A stretch of 64,000 nucleotides of DNA, taken from Bacteroidales bacterium (GTDB lineage Bacteria > Bacteroidota > Bacteroidia > Bacteroidales > UBA932). Positions within the stretch are counted from its first letter, which is position 1. Each line of letters begins with the position of its first letter. The stretch is taken from contig JAQVBQ010000004.1 in the NCBI GenBank assembly GCA_028690215.1, positions 53,204 to 117,203 on the forward strand, written 5' to 3'. Under the pieces are notes generated by a model. It ran no database searches and was not told where the DNA came from. It saw nothing but the letters and a program-made list of their open reading frames with translations. Shown piece by piece: positions 8,180 through 17,116 of this stretch. Made by a program: the position numbers and the translations under genes.

Positions 8180-11011
8180 TTGGGCTTTCGATACAATATC
8201 AACAGAATCCTATGGGGCTCATTATTTACTCTCTTGGCGGGGTACATGTATTCCATACCATCTCCGGGAAGAGTTGGTTTCAATTCTGTTACCGAGGATA
8301 CGTTAAAAAAACCGGTGGATGCTATCTTGCTTAGGAAAGACACCTCATTGTTGAAGAATGATACCTCATTCCTTAAGAAAGATACTTTATTGTTGAATAA
8401 GGATACCTCTTTGCTGATAAAGGACTCCTCTCTGTTGACGAAAGATTCATTAACCGCTAATATTAAGGATACAACCGACACACTTGCTCCGAAAGGATCT
8501 ATAACAATGCCTGTCTTTTCCGGTGCTAAGGACTCAGTTATTGAGGACTTCACAAATGGCAGGAAGATGGTCTATTATTACGGTGATGTCAAGGTTAAGT
8601 ATGGCAATCTGGAACTTACATCTGACTATATGGAATATGACCTTGATTCAAAGACAATCTTTGCAAAGGGTGGTATTGATACTGCCGGAAATGTTGTAGG
8701 ATTGCCGAAAATGATAGAGGGTAAGAGTGAATACACCATGGAGTCGGTGTTTTATAACTTCGACAGCAGGAAGGCCAAGATTAAGAATATGGTTACCCAG
8801 GAGTCGGAGGGATTTCTTCACGGGGATGTTATTAAAAAGATGCCGGACAACTCCATTAATATTAATAAGGGAAAATATACAACTTGTGAACTGGACCATC
8901 CGCACTTCTACCTGCAACTGACAAGAGCCAAAGTGACAAATAATCCGAGGAACACAGTCTTTGGTCCTGCATATCTTGTCGTGGAAGATGTGCCTACCCC
9001 TTTTGCACTTCCTTTCGGGTTTGTGCCAAATCAAGTGAAAAGGGCAAGCGGACTTCTTATCCCTTCATTTACCGAGGAGGCTGCCAGAGGTTTTGGTATG
9101 ACAGGTCTGGGTTACTATTTTGTGCTGGGAGATCATCTGGACTTTACAGTAACTACAGACTTCTATACTTTGGGGTCATACAATTTGCAGGTTGAATCAA
9201 GGTATAGAACAAGGTATAGGTTTGACGGAGGATTCAGTTTCAATTATTCCAATAACAGGGTGGGAGAGCCCGGGACAGAGAGTTATTACGATTCAAAGGA
9301 TTTCTCTGTGAAGTGGACTCATTCACAGGATTCAAAGGCGCATCCGGGAACCACATTCAGAGCTTCTGTAAACTTCTCTTCGCCGTCAAATAACCGCTAC
9401 AATTCATACGAGATACAGCAGAGCCTGCAAAATCAGATATCTTCCAGCGTTTCATATTCAAAGACTTTTACTGGAACTCCGTTCAGTATGTCAGCCAACC
9501 TTCTGCACAGCCAGAACTCTCTCGACAGCTCATATGCGTTTACTCTCCCTAACCTGACTCTTACAATGACTAGGATAAATCCTTTTAAGAGGAAGGAGGC
9601 GGCGGGCAAGGAGCGTTTTTACGAGAAGATTCAATTTTCATACAATGCAGCCGTTGATAACAAGATAAATTTCAAAGCGAGTGAGTTCGGAGGAGCTGAT
9701 TTTCTCCAGAAATTCAAGACAGGTGTAAAGCACAACTTCTCAATAGGTCTTCCTACATTTACCCTGCTGAAATACCTTCAATTCTCCCCTGGTGTCTCAT
9801 ATGGTATGAATTGGTATTTCCAGACAATGAACCAGTCATACGACCAGGAGAAACAACAGTTTGTGACCGACACTTCTGCTCTCTTCAGCCATTTCGGTGC
9901 AACAAATGATTATGCAGGTTCGTTGTCAATGAGTACCCGCCTCTATGGAACATTCAACTTTGGAGACAGAGGAAAACTCAAAGCTATCAGACACATGATC
10001 ACTCCACAGATATCATTCAGCTACAGGCCGGATCTGGGCACACGAGGTAATGGATACAGGACTCTGACCTACACAGATAAAAACGGAGAGGTCAAGACCA
10101 AGAAGTACAATATATATGATGGCCTTCTCTATGGCTATCCGGCTGCCGGAGAGAGTGGTGGAATATCATTCTCGCTAGGTAATAACTTAGAGGCGAAAAT
10201 CAAGAGTGACAAGGATACTGCAAATGGAGGAATTAAAAAACTAAAACTAATTGAAAGTCTTAATTTTACCGGGTCATACAACTTTCTTGCCGACTCTATG
10301 AAATTGTCATTAATCTCTTCATCTCTCAGTACAAGTGTGTTTGGTGGGCTCTCATTTAATGCAAATGCGATTTTTGACCCTTATGCAATAAACGAGAGGG
10401 GAGTCAGGATAAATCAATACAACATTGTAAAGGAGGGGGGATTTAAGATTGCAAGAATGACAAATGCCAGTCTTTCACTTTCTTATACGTTTAGAGGAGG
10501 AGGAACAAGAGGTGGCGGACAGTCAGAAGCCAACAACATAAAGAGCGCCGCTTCCACTGTGGGAGGCCACCCAGATCCTGTATATTACAACAGAGTCTAT
10601 CAGAACCCTGTGACCGGGGAGTATATTCCGGGTGGATGGCTATATTATCTTGATCCGGAGATTCCTTGGTCACTGAGTGTCAACTATAATTACTCCTATA
10701 GTCGCTCTTACTCTTATGCGAGCAATCAGCTTACCACTATAAATGCACATAATCAGACACTTGGCTTGTCCGGAAGCGTAAATTTGGCAAAACAACTCTC
10801 CTTTAATGTCAATTCAGGTATTGACATTATGAAGAGAAAGCTGACGACTACACAGCTGAGTGCGACATACAACCTTCACTGCTTTATGATCTCTTTTTCA
10901 TGGGTGCCTACAGGTATGTGGAAGAGCTGGAGTTTCAGGATAAACGCAACAGCTTCGGCACTCGCAGATCTATTGCAATACAAGAAGAGTGCTAGTTATT
11001 GGGACAATTAA
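8180..11011 (+). CDS. lptD: LPS-assembly outer-membrane protein LptD (Bacteroidota type)
   Basis: Outer-membrane barrel that inserts lipopolysaccharide into the outer leaflet. The 943-residue reading begins with TTG at 8180. An in-frame stop at 8153-8155 excludes earlier starts, and the next ATG (8246) would remove the signal peptide. Residues 50-91 are six tandem heptads of the type LLxKDTS. An OstA/LptA-like periplasmic domain follows (about 120-235: YYYGDVKVKYGNLELTSDYM). The beta-barrel begins after the conserved FALPFGFVPNQVKRASGLLIP. Ser/Tyr-rich alternating strands run to the C-terminus. The assignment rests on domain order and conserved motifs; LptE is not visible nearby. Confidence 0.92.
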   Translation: MGFRYNINRILWGSLFTLLAGYMYSIPSPGRVGFNSVTEDTLKKPVDAILLRKDTSLLKNDTSFLKKDTLLLNKDTSLLIKDSSLLTKDSLTANIKDTTDTLAPKGSITMPVFSGAKDSVIEDFTNGRKMVYYYGDVKVKYGNLELTSDYMEYDLDSKTIFAKGGIDTAGNVVGLPKMIEGKSEYTMESVFYNFDSRKAKIKNMVTQESEGFLHGDVIKKMPDNSININKGKYTTCELDHPHFYLQLTRAKVTNNPRNTVFGPAYLVVEDVPTPFALPFGFVPNQVKRASGLLIPSFTEEAARGFGMTGLGYYFVLGDHLDFTVTTDFYTLGSYNLQVESRYRTRYRFDGGFSFNYSNNRVGEPGTESYYDSKDFSVKWTHSQDSKAHPGTTFRASVNFSSPSNNRYNSYEIQQSLQNQISSSVSYSKTFTGTPFSMSANLLHSQNSLDSSYAFTLPNLTLTMTRINPFKRKEAAGKERFYEKIQFSYNAAVDNKINFKASEFGGADFLQKFKTGVKHNFSIGLPTFTLLKYLQFSPGVSYGMNWYFQTMNQSYDQEKQQFVTDTSALFSHFGATNDYAGSLSMSTRLYGTFNFGDRGKLKAIRHMITPQISFSYRPDLGTRGNGYRTLTYTDKNGEVKTKKYNIYDGLLYGYPAAGESGGISFSLGNNLEAKIKSDKDTANGGIKKLKLIESLNFTGSYNFLADSMKLSLISSSLSTSVFGGLSFNANAIFDPYAINERGVRINQYNIVKEGGFKIARMTNASLSLSYTFRGGGTRGGGQSEANNIKSAASTVGGHPDPVYYNRVYQNPVTGEYIPGGWLYYLDPEIPWSLSVNYNYSYSRSYSYASNQLTTINAHNQTLGLSGSVNLAKQLSFNVNSGIDIMKRKLTTTQLSATYNLHCFMISFSWVPTGMWKSWSFRINATASALADLLQYKKSASYWDN
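8327..8452 (+). repeat. Six tandem 21-bp repeats within lptD
   Basis: Six degenerate 21-base units encode heptads of the form (L/F)LxKD(T/S)(S/L). Each begins with TTGCTT, TTGTTG, TTCCTT or similar and includes AAxGA(T/C)A(C/T)(C/T). They fall in the periplasmic linker between the signal peptide and the OstA-like domain. Confidence 0.85.
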
Positions 11012-11028
11012 ACTTAAAAAAATATAAA

Positions 11029-11406
11029 ATGAAAAGTGTTTTTTCTTCTGCCAGGGCTCCTAAGGCGGTGGGCCCTTATAGTCAGGCTACTGAGGCCAAT
11101 GGTATTGTGTTTGTATCAGGACAGCTTCCAATTGATGTCACTACCGGTGAGTTTGTTGAAGGTGGGATTAAGGAACAGACAGCTCAATCTCTGAAAAATG
11201 TGGGTTATATTCTTGAAGAGGCAGGATGTACATATGATAATGTACTTAAATCTACAGTATATCTTTCAGATATAAAGGATTTTGCGGCTATGAATGAGGT
11301 ATATGCAACATTCTTCAAGGAACCATATCCTGCAAGGGTTGCTTATTCAGTTGTAGCCTTGCCGAAAGGTGCTCTTGTTGAAATTGATGTCATAGCAGCA
11401 AAATAA
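11029..11406 (+). CDS. ridA: RidA family enamine/imine deaminase
   Basis: Small cytosolic protein (125 residues from the ATG at 11029) of the RidA/YjgF/UK114 family. It hydrolyses reactive 2-aminoacrylate and related imines released by PLP enzymes. Signature segments are SARAPKAVGPYSQA at the N-terminus, VFVSGQLPID, the SLKNVGYILEEAGC helix, KSTVYLSDIKDFAAMNEVY, and the C-terminal PARVAYSVVALPKGALVEIDVIA, which holds the substrate-binding Arg and Glu. It starts 17 bases after lptD and may be read from the lptD transcript. Confidence 0.95.
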   Translation: MKSVFSSARAPKAVGPYSQATEANGIVFVSGQLPIDVTTGEFVEGGIKEQTAQSLKNVGYILEEAGCTYDNVLKSTVYLSDIKDFAAMNEVYATFFKEPYPARVAYSVVALPKGALVEIDVIAAK

Positions 11407-11426
11407 TTTAACAGAAAAGCAATTTT

Positions 11427-11457
11427 TTTGTTTTTCTGAATATAAACTATAAATTTG
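11427..11457 (+). promoter_or_regulatory. Predicted rho promoter
   Basis: TTTG (11427-11430), 19 bases, TAAATTTG (11450-11457). This is an exact match to the Bacteroidota -33/-7 pattern, about 50 bases upstream of the rho ATG. Confidence 0.7.
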
Positions 11458-11509
11458 CACTCAATCAAGATTATCATTTCTGATTAATCAATACTCCCTA
11501 CAACATCGA

Positions 11510-13432
11510 ATGTACGATATAAAAGAATTAAGCAAGATGGGTCAGGATGACTTAATTGCTATTGCTCAAAAGCTGAATATCAGCAAAGCCAAAAATTTTT
11601 CTCCCGAGGAACTTGTTTATGAGATATTAGACGAGCAAGCCAAGCAGGGCAGTCTCTCAAACGAGCCAATAAAACGTCCGTTAGTCCAGAAACAGAAAAA
11701 GTTACGTATAGACAAGTCTAAAGTAGCTGAACCGGCAAAAGAGAATCCGGTTGCAACGGAAAATGTGGTTAACCCGACTAAACCTGAAGCAGCACCTGCT
11801 AAGGCTGAAGCGGCCAAGGAAGAGACTCCGGCACCGAAAAAAAGAGGCAGAAAACCTCTTGCCGCAAAATTGGCTGAGCAGACAACAAGCAAAGAACAAC
11901 CGGTTGTTGTAGAGGGTGGTGAAACATTGGAACAGGAAAAAACAAAGAGCGAGGTTAAAGTTGTTGACAAACCTCAGAATCCTAATCAGAAACAGCCACA
12001 GAATCTTCAAAGAGGGGGACAAATTCAAAAAGGGCCAAGACCCCAACCCCAGCAGGGCCAGCAACCTCAACAACCACAATCTCAGCAGAACCAGCAATCC
12101 GGTCAATCTCAGATCCAGCAGAATGCTCAACAGAGCAATCAGCAACACCAGCATCAAGCTAATAAACAACATCAGCAGCCGGGACAACAACAAAACAGAC
12201 CTAATCCCAATCAACAAAAGGATAATAAGAAACACATCCCTGTAAGTGACGAGATGCTATCTGTAGAGAGTGTCGAGAACAGCATGAAGGAACAGTTAAA
12301 GAAGGTTGAGTTTGAGGGGACAGTTGAGGCTACGGGTGTTCTTGAGATAATGCCAGACGGATACGGATTCCTCAGATCTTCTGATTATAATTACCTTAAC
12401 TCACCGGATGATATATATCTTTCACAATCACAGATCAAATTATACGGTCTGAAGACTGGTGATACTCTAGTAGGGGAGATACGACCTCCAAGAGAGGGTG
12501 ATAAATACTTCCCACTGGTCAAGGTTAGCCAGATCAACGGTAGATCTCCTGAGTTTATTAGAGACCGTGTGCCTTTCGATTTCCTCACACCTCTCTTCCC
12601 GGAAGAGAAGTTCAATATAACTTCAAATGGCCACAATAACCTTTCAACCAGAGTGGTGGATCTTTTTGCACCTATTGGTAAGGGGCAAAGAGGCCTTATT
12701 GTAGCTCAGCCTAAGACAGGTAAAACAGTTTTGCTTAAGGATATAGCCAATGCGATTGCAGCTAATCATCCTGAGGTATATATGATTGTTCTGCTTATAG
12801 ATGAGCGTCCGGAGGAGGTTACCGATATGGCTAGAAGTGTTAAGGCCGAAGTAGTTGCCTCAACATTTGATGAGCCTGCGGAGAGACATGTAAAGGTGGC
12901 GAATATTGTGCTGGAGAAAGCCAAGAGGCTTGTAGAGTGTGGTCACGACGTTGTTATACTCCTTGACTCAATAACAAGGCTTGCAAGAGCTTTCAACACT
13001 GTTCAGCCCGCCTCGGGAAAGGTACTCAGCGGTGGTGTCGATGCAAATGCGCTGCATAAACCTAAGAGATTCTTTGGTGCGGCAAGAAATATTGAGAACG
13101 GAGGTTCACTGACTATTCTGGCCACAGCCCTTACTGATACCGGATCTAAGATGGATGAGGTGATCTTTGAGGAGTTTAAGGGTACAGGTAACATGGAACT
13201 TCAACTAGACAGAAAACTTGCAAACAAGAGAATATTCCCTGCTGTTGATGTTACACTCAGCAGTACAAGAAGAGATGACCTTCTGTTTGACAAGGAGACT
13301 CTAAACCGTATATGGATTCTCAGGAACTACCTTGCAGATATGAATTCCGTAGAGGCTATGGAGTTTATGAAGACAAGACTTATGCGTACAGAGAACAATC
13401 AGGAGTTCCTGATCTCTATGAATGGTGAATAG
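11510..13432 (+). CDS. rho: Transcription termination factor Rho with Gln-rich insert
   Basis: Hexameric RNA helicase that ends transcription. The 640 residues far exceed the roughly 420 of E. coli Rho. A Rho_N helix domain spans about 1-48. Residues 50-250 form a disordered insert: first Ala/Pro/Lys/Glu-rich, then Gln-rich, with 37 Gln in residues 156-236. The OB-fold RNA-binding domain begins near 268 ([20 protein letters not shown]). The ATPase has the Walker A-like AQPKTGKT at 399-406, [11 protein letters not shown], and the [11 protein letters not shown] segment. An insert of this kind in Bacteroides thetaiotaomicron Rho is reported to drive phase separation; applying that here is inference. 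Confidence 0.97.
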   Translation: MYDIKELSKMGQDDLIAIAQKLNISKAKNFSPEELVYEILDEQAKQGSLSNEPIKRPLVQKQKKLRIDKSKVAEPAKENPVATENVVNPTKPEAAPAKAEAAKEETPAPKKRGRKPLAAKLAEQTTSKEQPVVVEGGETLEQEKTKSEVKVVDKPQNPNQKQPQNLQRGGQIQKGPRPQPQQGQQPQQPQSQQNQQSGQSQIQQNAQQSNQQHQHQANKQHQQPGQQQNRPNPNQQKDNKKHIPVSDEMLSVESVENSMKEQLKKVEFEGTVEATGVLEIMPDGYGFLRSSDYNYLNSPDDIYLSQSQIKLYGLKTGDTLVGEIRPPREGDKYFPLVKVSQINGRSPEFIRDRVPFDFLTPLFPEEKFNITSNGHNNLSTRVVDLFAPIGKGQRGLIVAQPKTGKTVLLKDIANAIAANHPEVYMIVLLIDERPEEVTDMARSVKAEVVASTFDEPAERHVKVANIVLEKAKRLVECGHDVVILLDSITRLARAFNTVQPASGKVLSGGVDANALHKPKRFFGAARNIENGGSLTILATALTDTGSKMDEVIFEEFKGTGNMELQLDRKLANKRIFPAVDVTLSSTRRDDLLFDKETLNRIWILRNYLADMNSVEAMEFMKTRLMRTENNQEFLISMNGE

Positions 13433-13444
13433 TTTCTGACTCTA

Positions 13445-13478
13445 TTCTTCACCTGTTATATTCCAAACAGGTGAAGAA
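13445..13478. terminator. Perfect 13-bp hairpin between convergent genes
   Basis: TTCTTCACCTGTT (13445-13457) and its exact complement (13466-13478) flank an 8-base loop. It lies just past the rho stop and contains the stop codon of the convergent exporter gene. Neither side has a good T-run, so bidirectional termination or 3'-end protection is likely but not certain. Confidence 0.55.
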
Positions 13479-14556
13479 GCAGTCCAAGTGATATACCAAC
13501 AACAAAGTTAACGGCTTTTGCCTTAAAGAAGCTGCCCTTGCTCTCCGCGAGCAGGGGCAGTGCTGTATGTCCATCCTGCACCATAGAGCTTACAAACAGT
13601 ACACTGAATGGAATCAGACCACTTGCAAAAAGTGTTATGAAAACCATATGAGGTCCGGACTCCGGTATCAATCCAATGGCTGCAGCAAGCAATATCATCA
13701 TTACTACATTGTCCCTGACCCAATCTTCAATATGCAGATATTGCATACCGAAGTGAATTACAAGTAAAGCACCGAATGTCCATAAGAATATGGATTTGAA
13801 GTGTTTCAATACGACATGGTTCCACAGATGCTCCTTAATAAAATGTTCTTTTGCCTTTAATGTGAGGAATAGTGTGATTACGCTTATTCCTGCAAAGAGC
13901 AAATTGATCCACCTTTCGCTGAATATATTGATAGCTCCGTGAAGATGTTCCTCTTCGTGTTGATGCCCTGAAGTTCCCACCTCTACATGCTCGTGCTCGA
14001 GAAGTCCCATAACCACAGCAATGATAAAAATTGCTATACCAATGATTATGATAAGTCTCTCTTTGCTGAATTGTTTTAAATTTTCGCGGATGCTTTCCCC
14101 GAAAACTGATGGAGATGCGATTGAATCGCAATCATCATGTATCTTGTACTCTTCAGGGGTAAATGGACGTTTGCTCTGCTTTATCAGCTTATCTGCAGCA
14201 AGACCTGTCAGAACGCCTGTAACCAGCAACGATATGAAAAGAATGACCGCTGTTTTTGGAACTGCCGCCATTAAGACAAATGCTTCATCTCCAGATGAGG
14301 AGATCATCATGGCCAAAAGAGCTCCGAAGCTAATTATGTTGTGAGTGTAGAGGGATACTACTGCAAATCCTCCGACACAGCCGGGAATAAGACCCAGTAA
14401 TGCAGCCAGAAGTACCTGCCTTACCGATGAACCCTTTAGCTTACTGAATGTGGATCCATGAGTATGTATATTTACATACTCTATGAGTAGCATCATTATC
14501 ATCACAAGTCCAGTGATGAGTATGCTGTTTTTTAGAGCCTCTATGACTATGTTCAT
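13456..14556 (-). CDS. Predicted heavy-metal/manganese exporter (ArsP_2-like membrane protein)
   Basis: Inner-membrane protein of 366 residues with about ten hydrophobic segments in two halves. Each half has a related motif: LIPGCVGGFAVVSLYTH in the first and LIPESGPHMVFITLFASGLIPF in the second. The central loop is His/Glu-rich (HEHVEVGTSGHQHEEEHLHG, about residues 187-206), which suits a metal-handling role. I recognise it as the family annotated as putative manganese transporter or 10-TM heavy-metal exporter. The substrate is not shown by the sequence. Its start overlaps the meaB stop by 4 bases. Confidence 0.75.
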   Translation of the reverse strand: MNIVIEALKNSILITGLVMIMMLLIEYVNIHTHGSTFSKLKGSSVRQVLLAALLGLIPGCVGGFAVVSLYTHNIISFGALLAMMISSSGDEAFVLMAAVPKTAVILFISLLVTGVLTGLAADKLIKQSKRPFTPEEYKIHDDCDSIASPSVFGESIRENLKQFSKERLIIIIGIAIFIIAVVMGLLEHEHVEVGTSGHQHEEEHLHGAINIFSERWINLLFAGISVITLFLTLKAKEHFIKEHLWNHVVLKHFKSIFLWTFGALLVIHFGMQYLHIEDWVRDNVVMMILLAAAIGLIPESGPHMVFITLFASGLIPFSVLFVSSMVQDGHTALPLLAESKGSFFKAKAVNFVVGISLGLLLHLFGI

Positions 14557-15644
14557 CGCTTGTTGTATATTTTCAGTAATTCAGATGCAGCTGTGAAGGA
14601 GCCAATCTTGCCGTTTGATACAGATTCTTCGTACTCCTTAAGCTTTTCCTGAATATCCGGATCATCAAAGAATCTGTTCTTGAGCTCCTCATTGATAGTC
14701 TCATACATCCAGAATCTTGCCTGTTCTCTTCTTTTATGTTGATAATAACCGTTTTCAGTGGTCAATTTAAAATATTCGTTGATTTTATCCAGAATTTCCG
14801 GCAAACCCTCTTTTGTGACAGCCGATGATGTAAGTGCAGTTGGAACCCAGCCTGATTCTGTAGGGGGAAAAAGGTGAAGTGCGTTTGAGTAGAGGGCCTT
14901 TGCCAAGGTTGCCTTATCTATATTGGTGCCATCTGCCTTTGTAATAGCTATAAGGTCGGACATCTCCATAATTCCCCTCTTGATTCCCTGCAGCTCATCT
15001 CCTGCGCCTGACAACATCAGCAGAAGAAAGAAGTCACTCATTGAATGGACCGCTGTCTCAGATTGCCCGACTCCGACAGTCTCAATGAAAATAACATCAA
15101 ATCCTGCAGCTTCACAAAGGACAATGCTCTCCCTTGTCTTTCTTGCAACTCCTCCAAGTGATCCGCCGCTCGGGCTGGGCCTTATGAATGCTTTAGGGTC
15201 AGAGCTGAGTGTCTCCATTCTTGTCTTGTCACCAAGTATGCTCCCTTTACTCTTTTCACTGCTGGGGTCTATTGCAAGGACTGCAAGTTTGTGATTGCTC
15301 GAAGTGATAAGACCGCCAAAGGCCTCTATAAATGTACTCTTGCCTGCTCCGGGAACACCGGTAATACCAATTCTCATAGATTTTACGGCAAATGGCTGGC
15401 AAGTTTCTATTACCTGTTGAGCTATAACTCTATGTTCGTGTTTAGAGCTCTCTATCAATGTGATAGCCTGGCTGAGTATTGTTGTGTTGCCGGCAAGAAT
15501 TCCCTCAACATACTCCTTAACGGAAAGGGTCTTGACTCGGTTTTTCTTATAAAAATTAGTAATATAAGGATTAATAACGGGTGGCTGTTCTACGCCTTCA
15601 TTGACAATGAGCGCACTATCCTTTACTAAATTGTCCATAGGCAT
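14553..15644 (-). CDS. meaB: Methylmalonyl-CoA mutase-associated GTPase MeaB
   Basis: G3E-type GTPase of 363 residues that gates cofactor loading and protects methylmalonyl-CoA mutase. Walker A GVPGAGKST is at 96-104. Further motifs are VLAIDPSSEKSKGSILGDKTRM, the IFIETVGVGQSE switch region and the AITKADG base-recognition motif. The C-terminal helical dimerisation arm is present. The mutase genes are not in the window. The gene shares one base with the DUF1573 stop and overlaps the exporter gene by 4 bases, so the three are probably one operon without an obvious common function. Confidence 0.94.
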   Translation of the reverse strand: MPMDNLVKDSALIVNEGVEQPPVINPYITNFYKKNRVKTLSVKEYVEGILAGNTTILSQAITLIESSKHEHRVIAQQVIETCQPFAVKSMRIGITGVPGAGKSTFIEAFGGLITSSNHKLAVLAIDPSSEKSKGSILGDKTRMETLSSDPKAFIRPSPSGGSLGGVARKTRESIVLCEAAGFDVIFIETVGVGQSETAVHSMSDFFLLLMLSGAGDELQGIKRGIMEMSDLIAITKADGTNIDKATLAKALYSNALHLFPPTESGWVPTALTSSAVTKEGLPEILDKINEYFKLTTENGYYQHKRREQARFWMYETINEELKNRFFDDPDIQEKLKEYEESVSNGKIGSFTAASELLKIYNKR

Positions 15645-16732
15645 TATTTTATAATCTCACCTGATACTATCAGGTTTATTATTGGTCTTGTTGGTGAATT
15701 TGTAATAATTGTGATAATCAGGTTTTTTGTTCCTGACATACCTTTTGTATTATATGTCGACACTATGCTGGAGGCTGCGCCTGGGGCGGTATTCTCCTTG
15801 TAGGTCGCTGTCAATCCATTTTCGCTGTATTGAATCTGGCGGATGATCATATCGCTACGGCCTACGTTTCTGTAATCAAAAGATGCTTTGACAACAGTGC
15901 CTGCTTTAACCTTACCGAAACTGTAGGAACTTTTGGAAAATATAGGAAGTGGTGCTTTATCGAGCTCCTCTTTTGACATATGTGTAAAGTCCTCAAGAAT
16001 TGTAGCCTTGACCTGGATGGATTTGTCAGCCTTCTTGCCATTTATGACGGGAGTAGCAGAAAATATAGTAGGCCCCCATGTGCGTGCAGATCTTGTATCA
16101 ATCGAAAATATAAGATCACTTTTACCTCCGGCGCTGATTACTTCAGGATTGGCATTAATATAAAATCCCTTTGAAAAGTCGGTAAAAGTCAATTTTATAG
16201 GGTTGGAAGCAAGGTTAACCACTTCAACCGCCCCCTTTGAGATGGATCCGTAACTAGCCTGACCATAGTCAATCTGGTTTTTTTTTAGCCCTATATGACC
16301 TATTTTCACAGGGTACTGTTGCTTGACAGATTTAGGCTTCTGTGTGACAACGCCCTTTATCCTGAGAACAATTGGTCTGGGAGAGCCGGTAACATATACA
16401 GTGAGAGACTTATCGAAAGGGTATGCACCCTGATCGTTGAGGAATGTTACATCTATCTTTCCCTTCGCTCCTGGTTTAATCGGCTCTTTTGTCCATTCGG
16501 GAGTGGTACAGCCGCATGATGATATTACGGTCTGTATGATGACTGTTTGCTTGCTTATGTTCTTAAAATAGAAGGCATAACTCTTCGGCCCTGAATTTAT
16601 ATCTATATATCCAAAATCGTGAACAGTCTTGTTGAATTCAATACTCATCTCAGTTGCCTGCTGTGCAGATGCGCCTGCAAGAGGGTAGAGTGCTAATATG
16701 AGTGCAGCACATAAATTATATATATTACGCAT
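15644..16732 (-). CDS. Secreted DUF1573 domain protein
   Basis: Protein of 362 residues with a signal peptide (about 1-23, cleavage after GASA). The DUF1573 signature follows: FNKTVHDFGYI at about 33-43, then SSCGCTTPEW near residue 80. After that come repeated Ig-like beta-sandwich segments, including a second DFG-like start at SSYSFGKVKAGTVVKASFDYRN. The family is abundant in Bacteroidota and its molecular role is unknown; it resembles ASH/MSP-type domains. Likely periplasmic. First gene of the DUF1573-meaB-exporter group. Confidence 0.85.
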   Translation of the reverse strand: MRNIYNLCAALILALYPLAGASAQQATEMSIEFNKTVHDFGYIDINSGPKSYAFYFKNISKQTVIIQTVISSCGCTTPEWTKEPIKPGAKGKIDVTFLNDQGAYPFDKSLTVYVTGSPRPIVLRIKGVVTQKPKSVKQQYPVKIGHIGLKKNQIDYGQASYGSISKGAVEVVNLASNPIKLTFTDFSKGFYINANPEVISAGGKSDLIFSIDTRSARTWGPTIFSATPVINGKKADKSIQVKATILEDFTHMSKEELDKAPLPIFSKSSYSFGKVKAGTVVKASFDYRNVGRSDMIIRQIQYSENGLTATYKENTAPGAASSIVSTYNTKGMSGTKNLIITIITNSPTRPIINLIVSGEIIK

Positions 16733-16761
16733 GGTATGAATGTTAAAATGGTTTTATTCTG

Positions 16762-16797
16762 CAAAGATACAATTACTATTTGTTCTTTTCCACCCAA
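16762..16797 (-). promoter_or_regulatory. Predicted DUF1573-meaB operon promoter
   Basis: On the minus strand TATCTTTG (16769-16762) is preceded by TTG (16797-16795) at a 25-base spacing, which is long. It overlaps the ferredoxin promoter on the opposite strand. Confidence 0.4.
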
Positions 16798-16810
16798 TTT
16801 TATACCTTTG
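16779..16810 (+). promoter_or_regulatory. Predicted ferredoxin promoter
   Basis: TTTG (16779-16782), 20 bases, TACCTTTG (16803-16810), about 30 bases upstream of the ferredoxin ATG. Confidence 0.65.
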
Positions 16811-16840
16811 CGAGAAATAACCAAATTAAATTTTATTGTA

Positions 16841-17008
16841 ATGGCTTACAAAATTTCAGAAGACTGCACAGCTTGTGGAACATGTATCGATGAGTGCCCA
16901 GTTGAGGCTATCTCTCCCGGTGATATCTACAAAATTGACCCGAATATCTGCTCAGATTGCGGCACTTGCGCTGACGTTTGCCCGGTTGGAGCAATCAGCC
17001 AGATGTAA
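16841..17008 (+). CDS. 2[4Fe-4S] ferredoxin
   Basis: Electron carrier of 55 residues. It has two clostridial-type cluster motifs, CTACGTCIDECP and CSDCGTCADVCP, each C-x2-C-x2-C-x3-C-P, separated by a short loop (VEAISPGDIYKIDPNI). The ATG at 16841 starts at MAYKISED. A longer in-frame reading would include the promoter and is rejected. It is a single-gene unit between its own promoter and terminator. Likely partners are pyruvate:ferredoxin oxidoreductase or similar enzymes, which are not in the window. Confidence 0.96.
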   Translation: MAYKISEDCTACGTCIDECPVEAISPGDIYKIDPNICSDCGTCADVCPVGAISQM

Positions 17009-17032
17009 TTAATATTGCTGTACAGAAGATAA

Positions 17033-17064
17033 AGAGCCGGAACATGAGTCCGGCTCTCTTTTTT
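17033..17064 (+). terminator. Rho-independent terminator after ferredoxin gene
   Basis: A perfect 9-bp stem, AGAGCCGGA (17033-17041) with TCCGGCTCT (17049-17057), a 7-base loop, then CTTTTTT. Confidence 0.9.
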
Positions 17065-17087
17065 AGATAATGTAATGTATTTTTTTC

Positions 17088-17095
17088 TACCTTTG
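17088..17095 (+). promoter_or_regulatory. Predicted serS -7 element
   Basis: TACCTTTG fits TAnnTTTG and lies 22 bases before the serS ATG. No clear -33 element is seen. Confidence 0.45.
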
Positions 17096-17116
17096 AAACT
17101 CATTTATTAAGATAAG

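Noticed and set aside
8125-8553. 142-residue reading frame on the minus strand over the lptD repeats
   Set aside because: It is the mirror of the 21-bp repeats of lptD, has no family resemblance and conflicts with the amidase and lptD promoters.
11412-11439. Weak hairpin after ridA (CAGAAAA with TTTTCTG)
   Set aside because: A short AT-rich stem with a long loop, overlapping the rho promoter; not convincing as a terminator.
11617-12245. Reading frames on both strands over the Rho insert
   Set aside because: They result from the biased base content of the Gln/Ala/Pro-rich insert. The rho frame is continuous and explains the region.
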